From Anabaena sp. UHCC 0187 (lineage in GTDB: Bacteria; Cyanobacteriota; Cyanobacteriia; Cyanobacteriales; Nostocaceae): a stretch of 64,000 bases of DNA. The translations under genes and the position numbers were made by a program. The stretch's first letter is position 1. The number at the start of each line of letters is the position of its first letter. The DNA is taken from contig NZ_VILB01000014.1 in NCBI RefSeq assembly GCF_009712035.1, positions 212,086 through 276,085 of the forward strand, given 5' to 3'. The notes under the pieces are model-generated. The model made no database searches. It had not been told where the DNA came from and was given only the letters and a program-made list of their open reading frames with translations. This document shows, piece by piece, positions 18,531 through 27,942 of this stretch.

Positions 18531-18980
18531 ATGAAAAAACTAATTTTAGTAGCTTTAACAATCATATCTAGTCTCAATCCTACTGAGGTATTAGCACAGT
18601 TAAGTCTAACCTGCCCTACTCAGGGTAGCTTGACATTAACCAATCCATATAATCTTGCTACTACACAACCTGCCCAGTGTAATTTTGTAGTTGATAATAC
18701 TGTTTCTAATATTGATGTTACCATCACCCTATCTGAACCAACTTTAAATCAACAGGCAACTACTGGGAAAATAGATCCTGCTGGTACAAGTAGAACCGCA
18801 CAATTAACCTATACGAATAACAGTAGTAGTAAGACCATTCATCAAAATTCTAGTACAACTGATACCTTTTCAGGTTCAAGTAGCACTCCTATGGCAGTAA
18901 GTATCCAAATCCAAAGACCACAGAAATTTTTTGCTGGCTTTTATACTTATGAACTCATGATCAATATCACTTCACCTTGA
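18531..18980 (+). CDS. Secreted pilin-like protein, probable minor subunit
   Basis: 149 residues with a signal peptide (MKKLILVALTIISSLNPTEVLA, cut before QLSLTCP). The mature chain has two early Cys (LTCPTQGS and PAQCNFVV), Thr/Ser-rich beta-like sequence, and ends FAGFYTYELMINITSP, again the Gly-x-Tyr plus alternating-hydrophobic terminal strand of chaperone-usher subunits. It lies 21 bases before the chaperone gene, so the two are co-transcribed. I take it as a minor or tip subunit; no adhesin domain is evident. Confidence 0.6.
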   Translation: MKKLILVALTIISSLNPTEVLAQLSLTCPTQGSLTLTNPYNLATTQPAQCNFVVDNTVSNIDVTITLSEPTLNQQATTGKIDPAGTSRTAQLTYTNNSSSKTIHQNSSTTDTFSGSSSTPMAVSIQIQRPQKFFAGFYTYELMINITSP

Positions 18981-19001
18981 ATTTTTACGAAGGAGTAAAT
19001 A

Positions 19002-19802
19002 ATGCTGAAATTAAAATTTATAAAAAAAAGTATTTTTGCGATGACGAGTATTGGGTTTTGTGGATTATTACTATTCCATAAACCAGCAAATGCTCAAGTA
19101 AATGTATCTCCCCTAGTTATCTCTACACAAACAAAACAAGGAACAGCTACAGGCTTTATTACCCTAATGAATGCAGGAAATGAAGCAGTAAAAATGAATT
19201 TATATGCTTTACCATTTACGTATAATTTAAATGGTTTCCAAGTTTTAGAATCTAGCCCCAATGATTTATCACCCTATCTCATTTTTTCTCCTTCAGAAGT
19301 AGTTTTAGAGCCAAAACAAACCCGTAGAGTCAGATTGTTAGCTCGTCTCTTGCCCAGTATGAAATCAGGGGAATATCGAGCCGTCATTTTTTCTGAACCT
19401 TTTAAGCCAAAAAATACAAGTGGTTTGACTGTAAATACTCGACTGGGAACAGTGGTTTATGTTCGTCATGGTGAAATTCGAGAAAGTTTAATCCCCAAGG
19501 AAACTAACTATGATATCAAAAACAAAAAACTCTATTTGTTAGTTAAAAATGAAGGAAATGTTACTATTCGTTCTCAAGGTAGATGGGAATTAAAACAAGC
19601 CGGAAAACCAGGGTTTCAAGGGGAAATTTCTAAGATTACCATTATTGCAGAAGGAACAAGAAATGTTCCCATCACTATTAAAAAAGACCAAACAAAAGAG
19701 TTAATACCAGCGGGGAATTATCAGCTTACAGGAGAATTGTCTTGGGGAGATCCCCTGAATCCGACAAAAGTACCTTTTAGTTTACCAGTTACTATTCCAT
19801 AA
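19002..19802 (+). CDS. PapD-like periplasmic pilus chaperone
   Basis: 266 residues, preceded by an AAGGAG SD. The signal peptide ends PANAQ (~32). Then comes an Ig-like N-terminal domain (VNVSPLVISTQTKQGTATGF, LMNAGNEAVKMNLYALPF) with the chaperone G1-strand-type motif LEPKQTRRVRLLARL carrying the basic residues expected near the subunit-binding cleft, and a second beta domain with VKNEGNVTIRSQGRWEL. In known systems such chaperones cap subunits in the periplasm by donating a strand and deliver them to the usher. Two subunit-like genes precede it and an usher-like gene begins two bases after its stop codon. Confidence 0.7.
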   Translation: MLKLKFIKKSIFAMTSIGFCGLLLFHKPANAQVNVSPLVISTQTKQGTATGFITLMNAGNEAVKMNLYALPFTYNLNGFQVLESSPNDLSPYLIFSPSEVVLEPKQTRRVRLLARLLPSMKSGEYRAVIFSEPFKPKNTSGLTVNTRLGTVVYVRHGEIRESLIPKETNYDIKNKKLYLLVKNEGNVTIRSQGRWELKQAGKPGFQGEISKITIIAEGTRNVPITIKKDQTKELIPAGNYQLTGELSWGDPLNPTKVPFSLPVTIP

Positions 19803-19804
19803 AG

Positions 19805-22546
19805 ATGAAACTCGTACCTGTCAAATATGCAGGGCTTAAATTTGTAGGCTTAATTGTAGCAAACTCTAGCATTATCGGTGGGATGATGTCAATTTTTCTC
19901 ATATATCCACCCGTGAATGCTCAGGAGTTTAGAAATGTATATTTAACTGACAATTCTACTGTTTTAGAACCTAATCAAGCTCCTGCTGCTAGTAAAACAC
20001 CATTATCAGGAAAATTTACGATTCTCCCGCTGGGAATTAATGTCGGTGGGAATAATGTAATTCCTTCCGTCACAGTTAAGGGTTTAGAGAATGGCAAAGA
20101 AGCCATTGATTTTAATCACTGGCTAGTTCCTTTTGCTGATGTCATTAAAGCCTTAAAATTCAACGTCACCAAAAAAGATGATGGTCAATTAGAATTACGT
20201 TCTGTTGGTTTAATCATAAAATTTGATTCAAATATACTGATTAATGACCCTGATATCGGTCAAGCTATTTCTGTAGAACAAATTAGAAATATTTTAAAAA
20301 TTCCTGCTGAATTTAGTATAGCAGAATATGCTCTTGTTTTAACTCCATCTTGGTTAACAAAAAGTCTTAATGATAGACGATACCAGGAAAAAGAACAACC
20401 AGTAATCTTGGCAGGATTACCTCAAATCAATCCTCCTTTTTTGAGCTTGACTGGTATTTCTCAACGAACAAATTTGAGTCAAACTCAGGGAACAAATTTT
20501 AGTAATAATAATTTAAATTACAACTCAGAATTTAAAACATTAGGAAGTTTTGTTGGGGGAAGCTTATTTTCAAGAATTCAACAACTTAATAGTAATGTAG
20601 GCAGCAACTGGCAAATAAACGAACTGCAATATTTTCATCCTAGTCCTTATACAGACTATATTATCGGCACTCAAGCACCTTTTTGGGGACGATTTGATCG
20701 CAATCAAAGTGAGTATTTTGGTGCTACAATAATTCAACGCTTAGGCTACACTCCTGCAAATAATCCTAGTTTTTCCTATGGAGGTGTTAATCCTCTAGAA
20801 AAACTTAATACTAATCAAGTTCTGCGAACCATAGCCGGAAAAGCTGCCCCTGGAACTTTAGTACAATTAGTTACTCAAAATGGTAATGTGATAGTTGGGG
20901 AACAACTTGTAGATAATTCAGCAAAATACCGCTTTGAAAATGTGGTGACAGCTAGTAATTCTTTTACAGGTAATGCAGAAAGTCAGAATTATAAACTTCT
21001 GCTTTATCCAGGAGGAAATTTGAGTGGTAAACCAGAAGAAATTCCTCTAAATTATCGCAATTTACAAGGTCAAATCAATAAAGGAAAATCAGCTTTCGTT
21101 ATCAGCGCAGGGACACAAAGAAATCCCACAAATCAAAGTTTTTTCGGGAATCTTGGTGATTTTCAAGGTGGAGCTACTTATTATTTTGGACTTACTGATG
21201 AAATTACTTTAGGTACTGGGGTAGTTTATGATGGTTCGACTAAACCATACAGCGAAATATTGTATCAACCAGTGAATTCTCCTCTAACTTTTAAAGTTGG
21301 GGCATTAACTGGTAATCAAATTAGTTTTAACGCAGATATTAGCTACAGAACCAATAATTTTAGCTTAGGTTTTGGCGGTGATGAAAAATCTTATAATTCA
21401 AATTTATATTGGGCTTTAAGCCGAAAAATTAGTTTATTTTCTAACTGGTATTCTGGTGGGACAAATAATCGCTTAGAAACAGGTTTTAACTTAAACTTAC
21501 AACCAGTTTTTCTGAGTTTGAGTTATGATTATAAAAATAATATCAATGGTGCGTTAAATGCTCGTTTCGATCCTTTTCTGATCGGCATTCGTAAATATAA
21601 CCAAAATATTTCTTCTGAATTAATCTATAATCTTTCTGGCAATCGGCTTTTTAGCTCTACAGGCAATGCAATTCGCCTAAAATATGATACTGATGATAAA
21701 AACTATTTAGGCAGCCTGAATTTGATTTATCGAACTCCTTGGAAGAACAAAGATGGTCGGAGTTTATTAGACTTAGAATTTGGTTATGGTAGTGGTTCTC
21801 AAGGGAATGGGATAATCACATCTGCTTCTACAACTCTAGTTCCTGGTTTAGGATTAAGATTAACTTATAGTGAAGTCAGTTTAAGTAATAATAATTCTTC
21901 TTTAAGTCTCAATTTATTTACCAGTTTGTTATTACAACCTAGTATGAATTTCAGCAGTGACGAGACAAAATTAGAAAAATTACGCACTCAAGGGGGAATC
22001 TTTCTCCAACCCTTTCTGGATAAAAATAATAATGGTCGTCATGATCATGGAGAAGATTTTTATACTGAAGATATAGAATCACTATTCTTAATTAATAATC
22101 AACCTCTGAATAGATTAGGTGTCTCTCGTCCAAAAATTGTTACCAAAGGGGCATTATTTGAAGTTCCACCAGGTAATTATCGTTTAGATATAGATCCAGC
22201 GGGTTTTCCTCTTGGTTGGAAAGCTATCCAACCAGCCTATGCAGTTAAAGTTTCTCCTGGAACTTATACGACTGTTTCAATACCTCTGATTCCATCGTAT
22301 GTTGTGACAGGAAGAGTGATAGATAAAGAAGGAAAACCGATAACAGGAGTTAGTGTAGAATTTGTTTCTCGTAGTCATCCAGAAAAACGAGTTACTTCAG
22401 TAACTAACAGCGCTGGAATTTACTATTTAGAAGATTTAAATATAGATATATATAATGTATTTATTGATAGCAAACTAGCCCAACCAAATACCTTAGAAAT
22501 TAATACAAATTCCCAGACCTTCTTAGAATTAAATTTACAGCCATAA
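19805..22546 (+). CDS. Divergent outer-membrane usher-like protein with C-terminal repeat domains
   Basis: 913 residues; hydrophobic signal region ending NAQE (~40). About 55-200 forms a mixed domain that I do not recognise. About 340-375 looks like an usher plug/E-set strand pattern (GKAAPGTLVQLVTQNGNVIV), then the passage QGQINKGKSAFVISAGTQRN, which resembles the usher segment entering the barrel. About 385-725 is a run of amphipathic strands rich in Tyr, Asn and Gly, as in a beta-barrel. About 738 carries a calcium-type loop, DKNNNGRHDHGED, and about 832-913 a carboxypeptidase-regulatory-like domain (VVTGRVIDKEGKPITGVSVE). It would secrete and assemble the two subunits. Overall similarity to classical ushers is weak. 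Confidence 0.6.
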   Translation: MKLVPVKYAGLKFVGLIVANSSIIGGMMSIFLIYPPVNAQEFRNVYLTDNSTVLEPNQAPAASKTPLSGKFTILPLGINVGGNNVIPSVTVKGLENGKEAIDFNHWLVPFADVIKALKFNVTKKDDGQLELRSVGLIIKFDSNILINDPDIGQAISVEQIRNILKIPAEFSIAEYALVLTPSWLTKSLNDRRYQEKEQPVILAGLPQINPPFLSLTGISQRTNLSQTQGTNFSNNNLNYNSEFKTLGSFVGGSLFSRIQQLNSNVGSNWQINELQYFHPSPYTDYIIGTQAPFWGRFDRNQSEYFGATIIQRLGYTPANNPSFSYGGVNPLEKLNTNQVLRTIAGKAAPGTLVQLVTQNGNVIVGEQLVDNSAKYRFENVVTASNSFTGNAESQNYKLLLYPGGNLSGKPEEIPLNYRNLQGQINKGKSAFVISAGTQRNPTNQSFFGNLGDFQGGATYYFGLTDEITLGTGVVYDGSTKPYSEILYQPVNSPLTFKVGALTGNQISFNADISYRTNNFSLGFGGDEKSYNSNLYWALSRKISLFSNWYSGGTNNRLETGFNLNLQPVFLSLSYDYKNNINGALNARFDPFLIGIRKYNQNISSELIYNLSGNRLFSSTGNAIRLKYDTDDKNYLGSLNLIYRTPWKNKDGRSLLDLEFGYGSGSQGNGIITSASTTLVPGLGLRLTYSEVSLSNNNSSLSLNLFTSLLLQPSMNFSSDETKLEKLRTQGGIFLQPFLDKNNNGRHDHGEDFYTEDIESLFLINNQPLNRLGVSRPKIVTKGALFEVPPGNYRLDIDPAGFPLGWKAIQPAYAVKVSPGTYTTVSIPLIPSYVVTGRVIDKEGKPITGVSVEFVSRSHPEKRVTSVTNSAGIYYLEDLNIDIYNVFIDSKLAQPNTLEINTNSQTFLELNLQP

Positions 22547-23082
22547 CATCAAAATGAGGTGCAGAATCTTAGCTTATAAAGGATAAAGGTTCAGAAAAAA
22601 TTTTGGCTCTCCTAGACTAGTTATAGAAAAATAATACTTGATATCAGGTTAAATCCTTACGTCATAGAGGATTCAAGAATTAGAAAGCATATTTTTATTA
22701 AATCTTTGATTCTATTTTAGCGAAACCTAGTTATATCAGGTGTTTTAGGTATTTTTTAGTATTAATTTATCAAACGAAGTCTAGGAGAGCCAAAATCTTT
22801 ACCCTTTATCCAACTCTGAGAAGATATAGCGTTTTCTAATCTAACGAGGCACAAAATTATCTGCGTTCATTTGCGTTTATCTGCGTTCAATTCTTACTGC
22901 TTGTACCTCACTTGAATGGTAATTGCTATATCTATTATCTCCCTAATAATTGCTGCGGTTTTTTAGTATCTATGGGGATAGGTTTGAAAGGCTTGAATGT
23001 TCCTATTTTTAGCCTTGTGCTTGGTTTATTATTAATTTTTTTCTGCTTATTTTTACAGTTGAAATAACATTGCTAAACTTGC
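22547..23082. other. Repeat-bearing gap after the pilus-like locus
   Basis: It contains a ~235-base element with long inverted ends (22581-22815), then one copy of the ATCTGCGTTCATTTGCGTTTATCTGCGTTC repeat (22860-22893; another copy at 33171-33203). No gene can be supported. Confidence 0.5.
22581..22815. mobile_element. Candidate MITE with inverted termini
   Basis: The inner arms ATTTTGGCTCTCCTAGACT (22600-22618) and AGTCTAGGAGAGCCAAAAT (22778-22796) are exact inverted repeats of 19 bases. The similarity extends outward, less perfectly, to GGATAAAGG at 22581 and CCCTTTATCC near 22802-22811. The ~160-base interior is AT-rich and has no open frame. Size and structure fit a non-autonomous miniature element. 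I could not identify a clear target-site duplication. Confidence 0.5.
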
Positions 23083-23595
23083 CTATTTCTGAATCACCAC
23101 AGTTGTTCCTACCTCAGCCCAATTAAATACCCATTTAGCATGATCAGGGGCAAGATTCACACAGCCATGACTTACAGGTGTACCAAATCGTTTATGCCAA
23201 TATGCTCCATGAATAGCATATCCGCCTTGATAATACATAGTGTGAGGAACATTGGCAACATCATATCCCGTACCCCTCATCCTGGTTTTTTTCAACTTAG
23301 TTTGAATCTTAAAAGTACCAACAAGAGTAGGTGTAGATTTTTTTCCCGAAGAGATAGTAATAGCATAAACAGGTTTATTTCCTTCCCAAGCAATTAGATT
23401 TTGCTTGGAGAGATCAATTTGAATCCAACGTTGATCGGACTTTTTTAGTGTTTGAATAGCTGTGGCAATTTTTTGCGGTGGGGAATTTGCCCAGACTTCA
23501 CCAGCAATAGGATTAAGCATAGTAGCAGAAGCTACTGTACCCGCCAGTAACATTTTTAAGGGATGTACCCAGTGAGAATAAATTAGGCTTTTCAT
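23083..23595 (-). CDS. L,D-transpeptidase (YkuD family)
   Basis: 170 residues. An N-terminal hydrophobic stretch (LKMLLAGTVASATMLNPIAG) serves as signal peptide or anchor. The YkuD domain follows: RWIQIDLSKQNLIAWEGNKP, then the catalytic motif HGAYWHKRFGTPVSHGCVNL with the nucleophilic Cys in SHGCVNL and both His residues. These periplasmic enzymes form 3-3 peptidoglycan cross-links or attach proteins to the wall. It is a short single-domain version without a LysM or peptidoglycan-binding domain. Confidence 0.93.
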   Translation of the reverse strand: MKSLIYSHWVHPLKMLLAGTVASATMLNPIAGEVWANSPPQKIATAIQTLKKSDQRWIQIDLSKQNLIAWEGNKPVYAITISSGKKSTPTLVGTFKIQTKLKKTRMRGTGYDVANVPHTMYYQGGYAIHGAYWHKRFGTPVSHGCVNLAPDHAKWVFNWAEVGTTVVIQK

Positions 23596-23669
23596 GGTAA
23601 ATACACTGATTGGTGATTGGTAATTGAGAAGAAAATTTCTGATTCGACCTATTCCCCCTTACCTAAATA

Positions 23670-24302
23670 CTAATGTAACCTCTGCATGAGAGTTTTTGCT
23701 TGCCCTGTGATTGCTGGCCAATTTTCCTCTAACACTGATTTTTGGGGGAATAATTCCCCACTTAACCCCACAGCTACTGCACCAACTTGTAAAAAATCTT
23801 GAGCATTTTCCAGTGTCACCCCACCAGTAGGTATTAAGGGAATATGCCCAAGGGGTGCTTGTAAACTTTTGATATAGCTAGTTCCTCCCACTGCTTGCAC
23901 AGGAAACACCTTGACGCAAGTTGCACCATAATTCCAAGCGGTAATAATTTCTGTGGGTGTCAATGCACCGGGAATCATCGGGATATTTTTGGTGACTGCG
24001 GCTTTAATCATTTCTGAGTCAGTGTGGGGACTGAAGAGAAATTGCGCCCCACAAGCGATCGCATCTTGTAACTGTTGGACATTAAATAACGTTCCCGTAC
24101 CAATCATACAGTTAGGTAATTGGGCGCGGAGTTGGGAAATTAATTCGGGTGCGCGATCGCTATTCCAGGTAATTTCTATTAACTGCATCCCCCCAGATGC
24201 TACAGCTATTGCCATTTGTTCACCCCATACCATCTTCGGGGCGCGAATAACAGCGATCGCTCGCTGTATTTTTAACTGTGATAACCAAACTTGATTAGGC
24301 AT
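23670..24302 (-). CDS. eda: KDPG/KHG aldolase (2-dehydro-3-deoxy-phosphogluconate aldolase)
   Basis: 210 residues, the normal size. The class I aldolase barrel has the catalytic Glu in LIEITW, IGTGTL, FLFSPH, and the Schiff-base Lys in TCVKVFPVQAVGG, with LIPTGGVTLENAQDFL as phosphate site. It cleaves KDPG to pyruvate and glyceraldehyde-3-phosphate in the Entner-Doudoroff route, or 4-hydroxy-2-oxoglutarate. No edd gene is near. Confidence 0.93.
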   Translation of the reverse strand: MPNQVWLSQLKIQRAIAVIRAPKMVWGEQMAIAVASGGMQLIEITWNSDRAPELISQLRAQLPNCMIGTGTLFNVQQLQDAIACGAQFLFSPHTDSEMIKAAVTKNIPMIPGALTPTEIITAWNYGATCVKVFPVQAVGGTSYIKSLQAPLGHIPLIPTGGVTLENAQDFLQVGAVAVGLSGELFPQKSVLEENWPAITGQAKTLMQRLH

Positions 24303-24364
24303 TAGCAGTAAGTAAAAGTCTCGTAAATGGTAGGATGACTAAAGATAAATATGTTTAATTAACA

Positions 24365-25543
24365 ATGAATCGAATTTTTTGGATTACTGCTTTAATTGCT
24401 TTTATTAACTCCCTAAGTTTTACAATTTTAATTCCCATTATTTATCTTTATGGTAAACAATTTGGTTTAAACGATTTTCAAACCAGTTTATTATTTTCCA
24501 CCTACTCTATCGCTCAGTTTTTCGCCACTCCAGTTATTGGTAAACTCTCCGATAGATTTGGGCGGAAACCATTATTAATCATCAGTTTAGCGGGAACAGT
24601 AATTGCTAATACTCTAGCGGGAACTGCCACAACCGCAACTTTACTATTTCTAGCCAGATTTTTAGATGGTATCACAGGTGGAAACGCTTCCGTTGCCCAA
24701 GCTGTTATTTCTGATGTCACCGATCAAAAAAATCGCGCCCAGGGATTTGGGATTTATGGTGCAGCAATGGGATTAGGCTTTATCCTCGGTCCAGCAATTA
24801 GTTTAGTAGCCCAACAAGTATCCTTGGGAACAGCATTTTTAGTTTCCGGTGTAGTTGCCTTGATAGCGATGTTAATGACAATTTTCTTATTACCAGAAAC
24901 TCTTCAAAACAAATCTGCTAAATCTACGAATATCTTTGATTTAGGGTTAGATAATTTAATTAAAGGGTTTGCCATGCCAGGAATTGGCATTTTACTATTA
25001 ATTAACTTTTGTACAGGGACAACATTTACCATGTTTACCTATGCTTTTCAACCCTATTTTATTAAGGTTTTAGATCAGAATAATAAATCTTTAACCCTTT
25101 TGTTTCTAGCTTTTGGGACATTAGCGGTAATTATGCAAACTTGGGGAGTATCTGTTCTCCGTCGTAAATTTAATGTTGTCAAAATCTTATTTTTAGGTTT
25201 ATTTGTTCGCAGTTTATCATTTGTGTTAATGCCTGTTTATCCTAGTATTACCTATTTTGTCATAGTTAGTTTATTATTTGCTCTATTTAATGCTTTAGTC
25301 CAACCCATGATTAGTACATTAATTTCCCTGAATGCTCAACCACAAGATCAGGGAACTGCATTAGGATTAAACGCATCTTATTTAAGTATTTCTAATGGGA
25401 TTGGTCCGGTGATTGCTGGCATGATAGTTCAACAATCCCAACCTATCACCTATGGCTATCCTTTATATCTAGCAGGAGTTTTGACATTTTTGGTTTTAGC
25501 CTTAGCCATAGCTACGCGCAAAAAATATAGCCCTGGTATTTAA
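24365..25543 (+). CDS. MFS transporter (TetA/drug-efflux-like)
   Basis: 392 residues with about 12 hydrophobic helices. It has the MFS A-motif GKLSDRFGRKPLLI between helices 2 and 3, preceded by the typical first helix ITALIAFINSLSFTILIPII, and a helix-5 region GLGFILGPAISL resembling the antiporter C-motif. These place it with proton-coupled drug/metabolite exporters of the TetA/multidrug group. The substrate is unknown. It is divergent from eda. Confidence 0.9.
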   Translation: MNRIFWITALIAFINSLSFTILIPIIYLYGKQFGLNDFQTSLLFSTYSIAQFFATPVIGKLSDRFGRKPLLIISLAGTVIANTLAGTATTATLLFLARFLDGITGGNASVAQAVISDVTDQKNRAQGFGIYGAAMGLGFILGPAISLVAQQVSLGTAFLVSGVVALIAMLMTIFLLPETLQNKSAKSTNIFDLGLDNLIKGFAMPGIGILLLINFCTGTTFTMFTYAFQPYFIKVLDQNNKSLTLLFLAFGTLAVIMQTWGVSVLRRKFNVVKILFLGLFVRSLSFVLMPVYPSITYFVIVSLLFALFNALVQPMISTLISLNAQPQDQGTALGLNASYLSISNGIGPVIAGMIVQQSQPITYGYPLYLAGVLTFLVLALAIATRKKYSPGI

Positions 25544-25814
25544 TGGGTGAATTTACAGCAATTTCATTAATCAAATGCACCATTTGATGGAAATTTTTCA
25601 TAAACTTAACTAAATTTAAAATTTATCCATATTTTTGCAGACAATTATGGAATAGAGCTTTTCACCCCTTTTATTAAAAAAAATATCATTTACCGCAACT
25701 TGTCAATAATGCTACTTTCGTGTAATATAATTGATGGGTTGTAAAAATATTTTTTGCAAAAATTTTCCCAATCATCAATTCAACATTCAGACAATAACTA
25801 CATCAGGCGAAAAT

Positions 25815-26606
25815 ATGTTGTTTTTTTTCAATTTGATTGATTATTTATTAGGCGCAGTAGCTATAACATCAGTTATTATTATTTTTGTTGATTCTAGTAA
25901 TCAACAATATGTAACTGCTGCTGCTGTTGCTTTAACTGTTGCCATTGGGTTGTTTCTTTTTAATAGACAATCGGTAAATAATGCTAAAAAAGAAACACAA
26001 AGAATTGAACTTTCCAAAAAAGCTGAACTCTATACCTCTTTATTAAGTAATGGTACTACATTGGACTATAATACAATTTTGCCAGCACGAGCTAAAGCTT
26101 TAGAATATTGTCAAGAGTTGATTAACGATTATAAAAGTTCTAGGAATCTGGCTAGAAATCTTTATTATGTTCTGCAAATTTCTACCGTTATCTTTTCAGG
26201 TATCACACCGATTTTAGTGCTTGTGGATAAATTGGAAGCAGGACAAGCCTGGTTAAAATGGCTGCCTGTAATTTGTCCAGCTATTGCTTCCATTGTTGCT
26301 AGTATAGTGACATCCTTTCCTTTTCAAAAAAACTCGATGGCTGCTAACACAGTTGTTGAATTGTTAGAAGCGGAACAAGAAAAGTTTATTTTGGGAATTA
26401 GCCCTGCCTATCGTTGTTATGATATTCCAGAGGAAGCTAAACAGCAACAGAAAGTAAGTCAGGCAATAGAACAATTTATTAACCAAGTAAATAATATTCA
26501 CCTGCAACAAGTCCAACAAAATACAGATTCAGATCAGGAAAACAAAGAAAAACAAGAGTCACCAAAACCTGAAGAGTCAACTACAGAACAAAAAGTAACC
26601 CCATAG
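25815..26606 (+). CDS. DUF4231 membrane protein
   Basis: The frame opens with a TTG at 25731, but the ATG at 25815 (MLFFFNLIDYLLGAVAI) is the better start because it places the first membrane helix at the N-terminus; the upstream 28 residues are not protein-like. Helix pairs lie at ~5-50 and ~145-190 (LYYVLQISTVIFSGITPILV, LPVICPAIASIVASIVTSF), the pattern of DUF4231/SLATT-related proteins. The C-terminal ~50 residues are Gln/Glu/Lys-rich and disordered. Some SLATT-type proteins act as pore-forming effectors, but nothing here shows that role. Confidence 0.7.
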   Translation: MLFFFNLIDYLLGAVAITSVIIIFVDSSNQQYVTAAAVALTVAIGLFLFNRQSVNNAKKETQRIELSKKAELYTSLLSNGTTLDYNTILPARAKALEYCQELINDYKSSRNLARNLYYVLQISTVIFSGITPILVLVDKLEAGQAWLKWLPVICPAIASIVASIVTSFPFQKNSMAANTVVELLEAEQEKFILGISPAYRCYDIPEEAKQQQKVSQAIEQFINQVNNIHLQQVQQNTDSDQENKEKQESPKPEESTTEQKVTP

Positions 26607-26634
26607 TTTTGGCATAATCTCAACTTTTGGGAGT

Positions 26635-26658
26635 AGGGACTAACTGGGCGTAGTCCCT
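26635..26658. repeat. Short hairpin after the DUF4231 gene
   Basis: AGGGACTA (26635-26642) pairs with TAGTCCCT (26651-26658). There is no T-run; it may be a processed terminator or a dispersed repeat. Confidence 0.45.
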
Positions 26659-26799
26659 GCGCCTCGACGAAAGTTCCAAATGATAAAAATGTCAGGGATA
26701 ACTGACATTACGGTTTATCGCAAAAAAATAGTTAGAATAGATTAGAGACTCTCTTTTGGAGAGTTAACCTACCAGTGATTTGATTAACTGCAACTTTGT

Positions 26800-26988
26800 A
26801 TGAATTTAAATAGCCAGTCTGCCAATTCTTCCGATACATATTCCCAACGTTTGGCAGACATTGTGGGAACAGTGATCGCGCTTATCACCCTCACTTTACC
26901 GGTATTTATCATTGCCCACTATTCTTCACCCAATGTTGAAAACAATCAGCCATCCTTAACCTATAACCTATACATTCATGGAGATTAA
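26800..26988 (+). CDS. Small single-pass membrane protein
   Basis: 62 residues with one clear transmembrane helix, IVGTVIALITLTLPVFIIAH, between polar ends. It stands alone, with an ATG start and an intrinsic terminator ~140 bases downstream, which supports a real transcript. I do not recognise a family. Similar tiny membrane proteins are frequent in cyanobacteria; it could be an accessory of a membrane complex. Confidence 0.55.
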   Translation: MNLNSQSANSSDTYSQRLADIVGTVIALITLTLPVFIIAHYSSPNVENNQPSLTYNLYIHGD

Positions 26989-27294
26989 GTGTAAAAATCA
27001 TACGCATAATCATTGACAATACTGACTCCTGGCAAGTAACAAAATTTAACAAAGTTTAAATAATTTTGATAGTCAAAGCCCAAAAAGATTTGACTCCATA
27101 GCAAAAAGCAATAACCAGGGGTATGGGGTTTTCATGAGAAAGCCCTTTTCTTTTTTTTTGACTATGATTTAGGTGACAATTCACCAGCAGTTGACAAGGA
27201 ATCTTGGAGAAGAGATCCACAATGCCCTAAAATCTTACACTGGGAGCGAAAATGTTTGCTGCCGCTTATTCACTTTTAGTAGAGGAGTTTTGTT
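26989..27294. other. Gap between the small membrane protein and ppa
   Basis: It contains one intrinsic terminator (27126-27159) and the probable promoter of ppa. No gene is seen. Confidence 0.5.
27126..27159 (+). terminator. Intrinsic terminator
   Basis: GGGTTTTC (27126-27133) pairs with GAAAGCCC (27138-27145) with one wobble and an ATGA loop, then TTTTCTTTTTTTTT. It is well placed to end the transcript of the 62-residue membrane protein. Confidence 0.75.
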
Positions 27295-27813
27295 GTGGAT
27301 TTATCTCTGATTCCTGCCCAACCTAAACCGGGTGTGATTAATGTCCTAATCGAAATTGCTGGTGGGAGTAAAAATAAATACGAATATGATAAGGATTTAC
27401 AAGCATTTGCGCTAGATCGTGTCCTCTATTCTTCCGTCAAGTATCCTTATGACTATGGTTTTATCCCTAATACCTTAGCTGATGATGGCGATCCATTAGA
27501 TGGTATGGTAATAATGGATGAACCAACCTTTCCCGGTTGCGTTATTGCGGCTAGACCAGTTGGTTATTTGGAAATGATTGATGGTGGAGATCGGGATGAA
27601 AAAATTCTTTGTGTTCCCGATAAAGATCCACGCTATGCTCATGTAAAGTCCCTCAAAGACATATCCCCACACCGATTAGAGGAAATTGCCGAATTTTTCC
27701 GCAGTTATAAAAATTTGGAAAAAAAGGTGACAAACATTCTTGGTTGGCAGGATGTGGATCAGGTAGCCCCTTTAGTAGAAAAATTCATCCAAGCGGCTAA
27801 AGCTAAAGCATAA
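27295..27813 (+). CDS. ppa: Inorganic pyrophosphatase (family I)
   Basis: 172 residues, GTG start with an AGAGGAG SD ten bases upstream. Family I signature residues are present: [20 protein letters not shown], the metal-binding [10 protein letters not shown], and [19 protein letters not shown]. The enzyme hydrolyses PPi from biosynthetic reactions in the cytoplasm, with Mg2+. It is typical in length and sequence. panD follows 130 bases later. Confidence 0.96.
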   Translation: MDLSLIPAQPKPGVINVLIEIAGGSKNKYEYDKDLQAFALDRVLYSSVKYPYDYGFIPNTLADDGDPLDGMVIMDEPTFPGCVIAARPVGYLEMIDGGDRDEKILCVPDKDPRYAHVKSLKDISPHRLEEIAEFFRSYKNLEKKVTNILGWQDVDQVAPLVEKFIQAAKAKA

Positions 27814-27942
27814 TAGATCATGGGTAGTGGTAATATCAATTACTCATTACCCACTAAATCAATAATTGTGGAACAATCAGTAACAAACTACTGATCTAAT
27901 TCTCAAAACTCTCGCTGGTTGCGAAAAAAAATTTAAAACAAA

